A DNA stretch of 40,093 nucleotides from an uncultured Pelagibacteraceae bacterium (lineage in GTDB: Bacteria; Pseudomonadota; Alphaproteobacteria; Pelagibacterales; Pelagibacteraceae), in contig CABZPS010000007.1 in NCBI GenBank assembly GCA_902527635.1, positions 1 to 40,093 of the forward strand, written 5' to 3'. A program made the translations under genes and the position numbers. The number at the start of each line of letters is the position of its first letter. The first letter of the stretch is position 1. Below are positions 38,070 to 40,093 of the stretch, piece after piece. The notes below the pieces were generated by a model. That model did not search any database and was not told the origin of the DNA. It saw nothing but the letters and a program-made list of their open reading frames with translations.

Positions 38070-39609
38070 ATAACATTGGAAAAATGACTTCCATTCTTGC
38101 GCCCTTTTTGTCGGTTCGATTTGATGCTTTAATAGAACCATTATGTAGATCAACTAAATTTTTAACAATATTCAATCCTAAACCAGAATGTTGGCCGAAT
38201 TTATCTGGCCTATTACTGTAAAATCTCTTGAAAATTTTATTTGTATCTTTCTCCTTAAATCCATTCCCTTCATCCAAAATATCAATATTAATTTTTTTGT
38301 CCTCTGATTGAGACACTTTAACAATTATATTCTTATTATCCTCACTAAAAGATATTGCATTATCTAAAAGATTTGCAATTATTTGTTCTATTCTATTTTC
38401 AATACCGTTAATGAAGTAATTTTTCTTACCATCATTTTCAAAAGAAATTTCTATTCCTCTTTTCACTTTGTAAATATTGTTAAAATCGTCAACAACAGAC
38501 TTTATGATAGGTTCAATATCTAATTTTTTTATTTTTTCTTTACTTAAAGCCACCTCATCTTTTAGCATTTGAGAATAATCTGTTATTAATCTCTCTATTC
38601 TCTGAACATCATGACTTAAGATATTTAACAATTTTACTCTTTGATCTATATCATTTGTATCTTGTAGAATTTCTGATGCGCTTTTAAGAGAGGCTAATGG
38701 ATTTCTGATCTCGTGTACAAGATCTGTCGAAAAATTCTCAGCTTGTGAAATTCTTTTCTGTAATTCTAAAGTCATATCATCTAGAGAACTTGAGAGTAAT
38801 CCAAGTTCATCATTTCTGAGTTTTAAATTTTCAATGTTCGTTATTTTTAAATTTTTTTCTTTAATTGTTTTTGTGTAAGTGACTAAATTTTTAATTGGTT
38901 TTAAAAAATATCTATTTAAAACAAATGAAAAAATTAAGATTACTATTCCAACAGCTATAGCTGTCCTGATAGCAAATGTTTTTCTTTCGTCAATGGCAGC
39001 TTTAATATCATTTGCGTTTTCGCTAATTGCTAGATATCCAATATTTTTATCGTTTTTAATTACATTTTTAATAGTTGTTAGTTTGAATTTATTAAATTCA
39101 TCTTCGGTAAACGTAAAAGGTATCCCATAATTTTTAGACCCAGCATAATTAGACAAGATATCTTTTAGTGATACATTGTTTTCACTATCCATATTTATAT
39201 TCTTATCCTCTGTAATTTCTTTTTTTTTATCTTCGTTCAATATATCTAATTCTATTATATCTAATCTTGTAGAAAATGATCTTGGGTCAAGATCTAACGT
39301 ATCTGTGTCCCCAATTAAGTTTAATTCATTATCAAAAAAAATAACTCTATCTAAATTTTGAAAAAGAAATCTTGTAGAAAACAAAAATTTTCTTATATCC
39401 TCCTCGATAAACTTAACGTTAAGTCTATTAAGATTATCAATAGTGTTGTTTATAATTTCGATGTGATTAGAAGATTTTTTCTTTATTAAATTTGGCTGAA
39501 CATTTTCCAAGTATACAAATGTAAATAATCCAATTATTGTAAAAAAAATTAAGTTTATGAATAAAAATTTTTTTAATATTGACAAATTTTTAAGAAAGTT
39601 GCTTAACAT
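38068..39609 (-). CDS. chvG: Sensor histidine kinase (ChvG-like)
   Basis: HAMP region, STDLVHEIRNPLASLKSASEIL (H-box), N-box LLDNAISFSEDN, DEGNGF and SGLGLNIVKNLVDLHNG; adjacent to OmpR-type regulator. Confidence 0.9.
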   Translation of the reverse strand: MLSNFLKNLSILKKFLFINLIFFTIIGLFTFVYLENVQPNLIKKKSSNHIEIINNTIDNLNRLNVKFIEEDIRKFLFSTRFLFQNLDRVIFFDNELNLIGDTDTLDLDPRSFSTRLDIIELDILNEDKKKEITEDKNINMDSENNVSLKDILSNYAGSKNYGIPFTFTEDEFNKFKLTTIKNVIKNDKNIGYLAISENANDIKAAIDERKTFAIRTAIAVGIVILIFSFVLNRYFLKPIKNLVTYTKTIKEKNLKITNIENLKLRNDELGLLSSSLDDMTLELQKRISQAENFSTDLVHEIRNPLASLKSASEILQDTNDIDQRVKLLNILSHDVQRIERLITDYSQMLKDEVALSKEKIKKLDIEPIIKSVVDDFNNIYKVKRGIEISFENDGKKNYFINGIENRIEQIIANLLDNAISFSEDNKNIIVKVSQSEDKKINIDILDEGNGFKEKDTNKIFKRFYSNRPDKFGQHSGLGLNIVKNLVDLHNGSIKASNRTDKKGARMEVIFPML

Positions 39610-40093
39610 TAGCTAACATTCCACCTATACCCACTTCCATATCTAGTCTCAATAGCTGAAAAATCTGGATCAACTTTTTTAAATTTTTTTCTTATTCTTT
39701 TTACATGACTATCAATCGTACGGTCCTCAATATCTGTATCCTCTCTATATGCAATATCCATTAACTGAGCTCTTTCTTTTATTATACCAGGTCTTTTTGC
39801 TAATTCTTTAACAAGTAAAAATTCTGTGGTAGTTAATTTATCAGGCAATTGTTTGCCATTCCATTCACATTCCAATTGTGACGGATCTAATTTTAATTTT
39901 CCATGGGAGATAATACTCTTATTCTCTTCAATAGTATCTTTTGTATCTTTTTTTCTTAATTGAACTCTAATTCTCTCAATTAATACCTTTATTGAGAAAC
40001 CTCCAGATTTTTTAACGAAATCATCTGCTCCTAACTTTAATCCAAGCAATTCATCTATTTCATCATCTTTAGAAGTTAAAAATATCACTGGCA
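39609..40093 (-). CDS. chvI: OmpR-family response regulator (ChvI-like), N-terminus beyond the window
   Basis: PVIFLTSKDDEIDELLGLKLGADDFVKK receiver tail; winged helix TTTEFLLVKELAKRPGII...DSHVKRIRKKFK...ETRYGSGYRW. The frame stays open to 40093. Confidence 0.92.
   Translation of the reverse strand, partial: PVIFLTSKDDEIDELLGLKLGADDFVKKSGGFSIKVLIERIRVQLRKKDTKDTIEENKSIISHGKLKLDPSQLECEWNGKQLPDKLTTTEFLLVKELAKRPGIIKERAQLMDIAYREDTDIEDRTIDSHVKRIRKKFKKVDPDFSAIETRYGSGYRWNVS

Overview
The window is dense, very low-GC chromosomal DNA. It reads like a streamlined alphaproteobacterium, most likely SAR11/Pelagibacterales; this is an inference from AT content, Lys/Asn/Ile-rich proteins, gene content and tiny or overlapping intergenic spaces. 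Core genes include groES (partial)-groEL, typA, tldD-pmbA, cfa, a GT9 glycosyltransferase, a membrane J-protein, oligopeptidase B, hsp20, a BMP-type nucleoside ABC transporter operon, a purine phosphoribosyltransferase, an HhH-GPD glycosylase, a DMT permease, msrA, a sulfurtransferase, an RND pump with its adaptor, an SLT lipoprotein, a VanZ-like protein, gpmA, murU-like/amgK-like/tsaE, ahcY and a ChvG/ChvI-like two-component system (response regulator truncated at the window end). No tRNA, rRNA, CRISPR or transposon was recognised. The best candidate for an undescribed system is a translationally coupled three-gene minus-strand cassette at 4940-7462: a GNAT-like protein, an acetyl-CoA-synthetase-family ligase with all four acetate-pocket residues changed, and a stand-alone acyl carrier protein. 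Other leads are an hsp20 leader with a sigma32-like promoter and a ROSE-like RNA-thermometer motif, a structured ahcY leader with the Shine-Dalgarno in a hairpin loop, an RND adaptor that appears to lack the alpha-hairpin, a Pam18/Tim14-like J-protein, an extremely basic coiled-coil protein, and an unlisted 38-aa basic small ORF.
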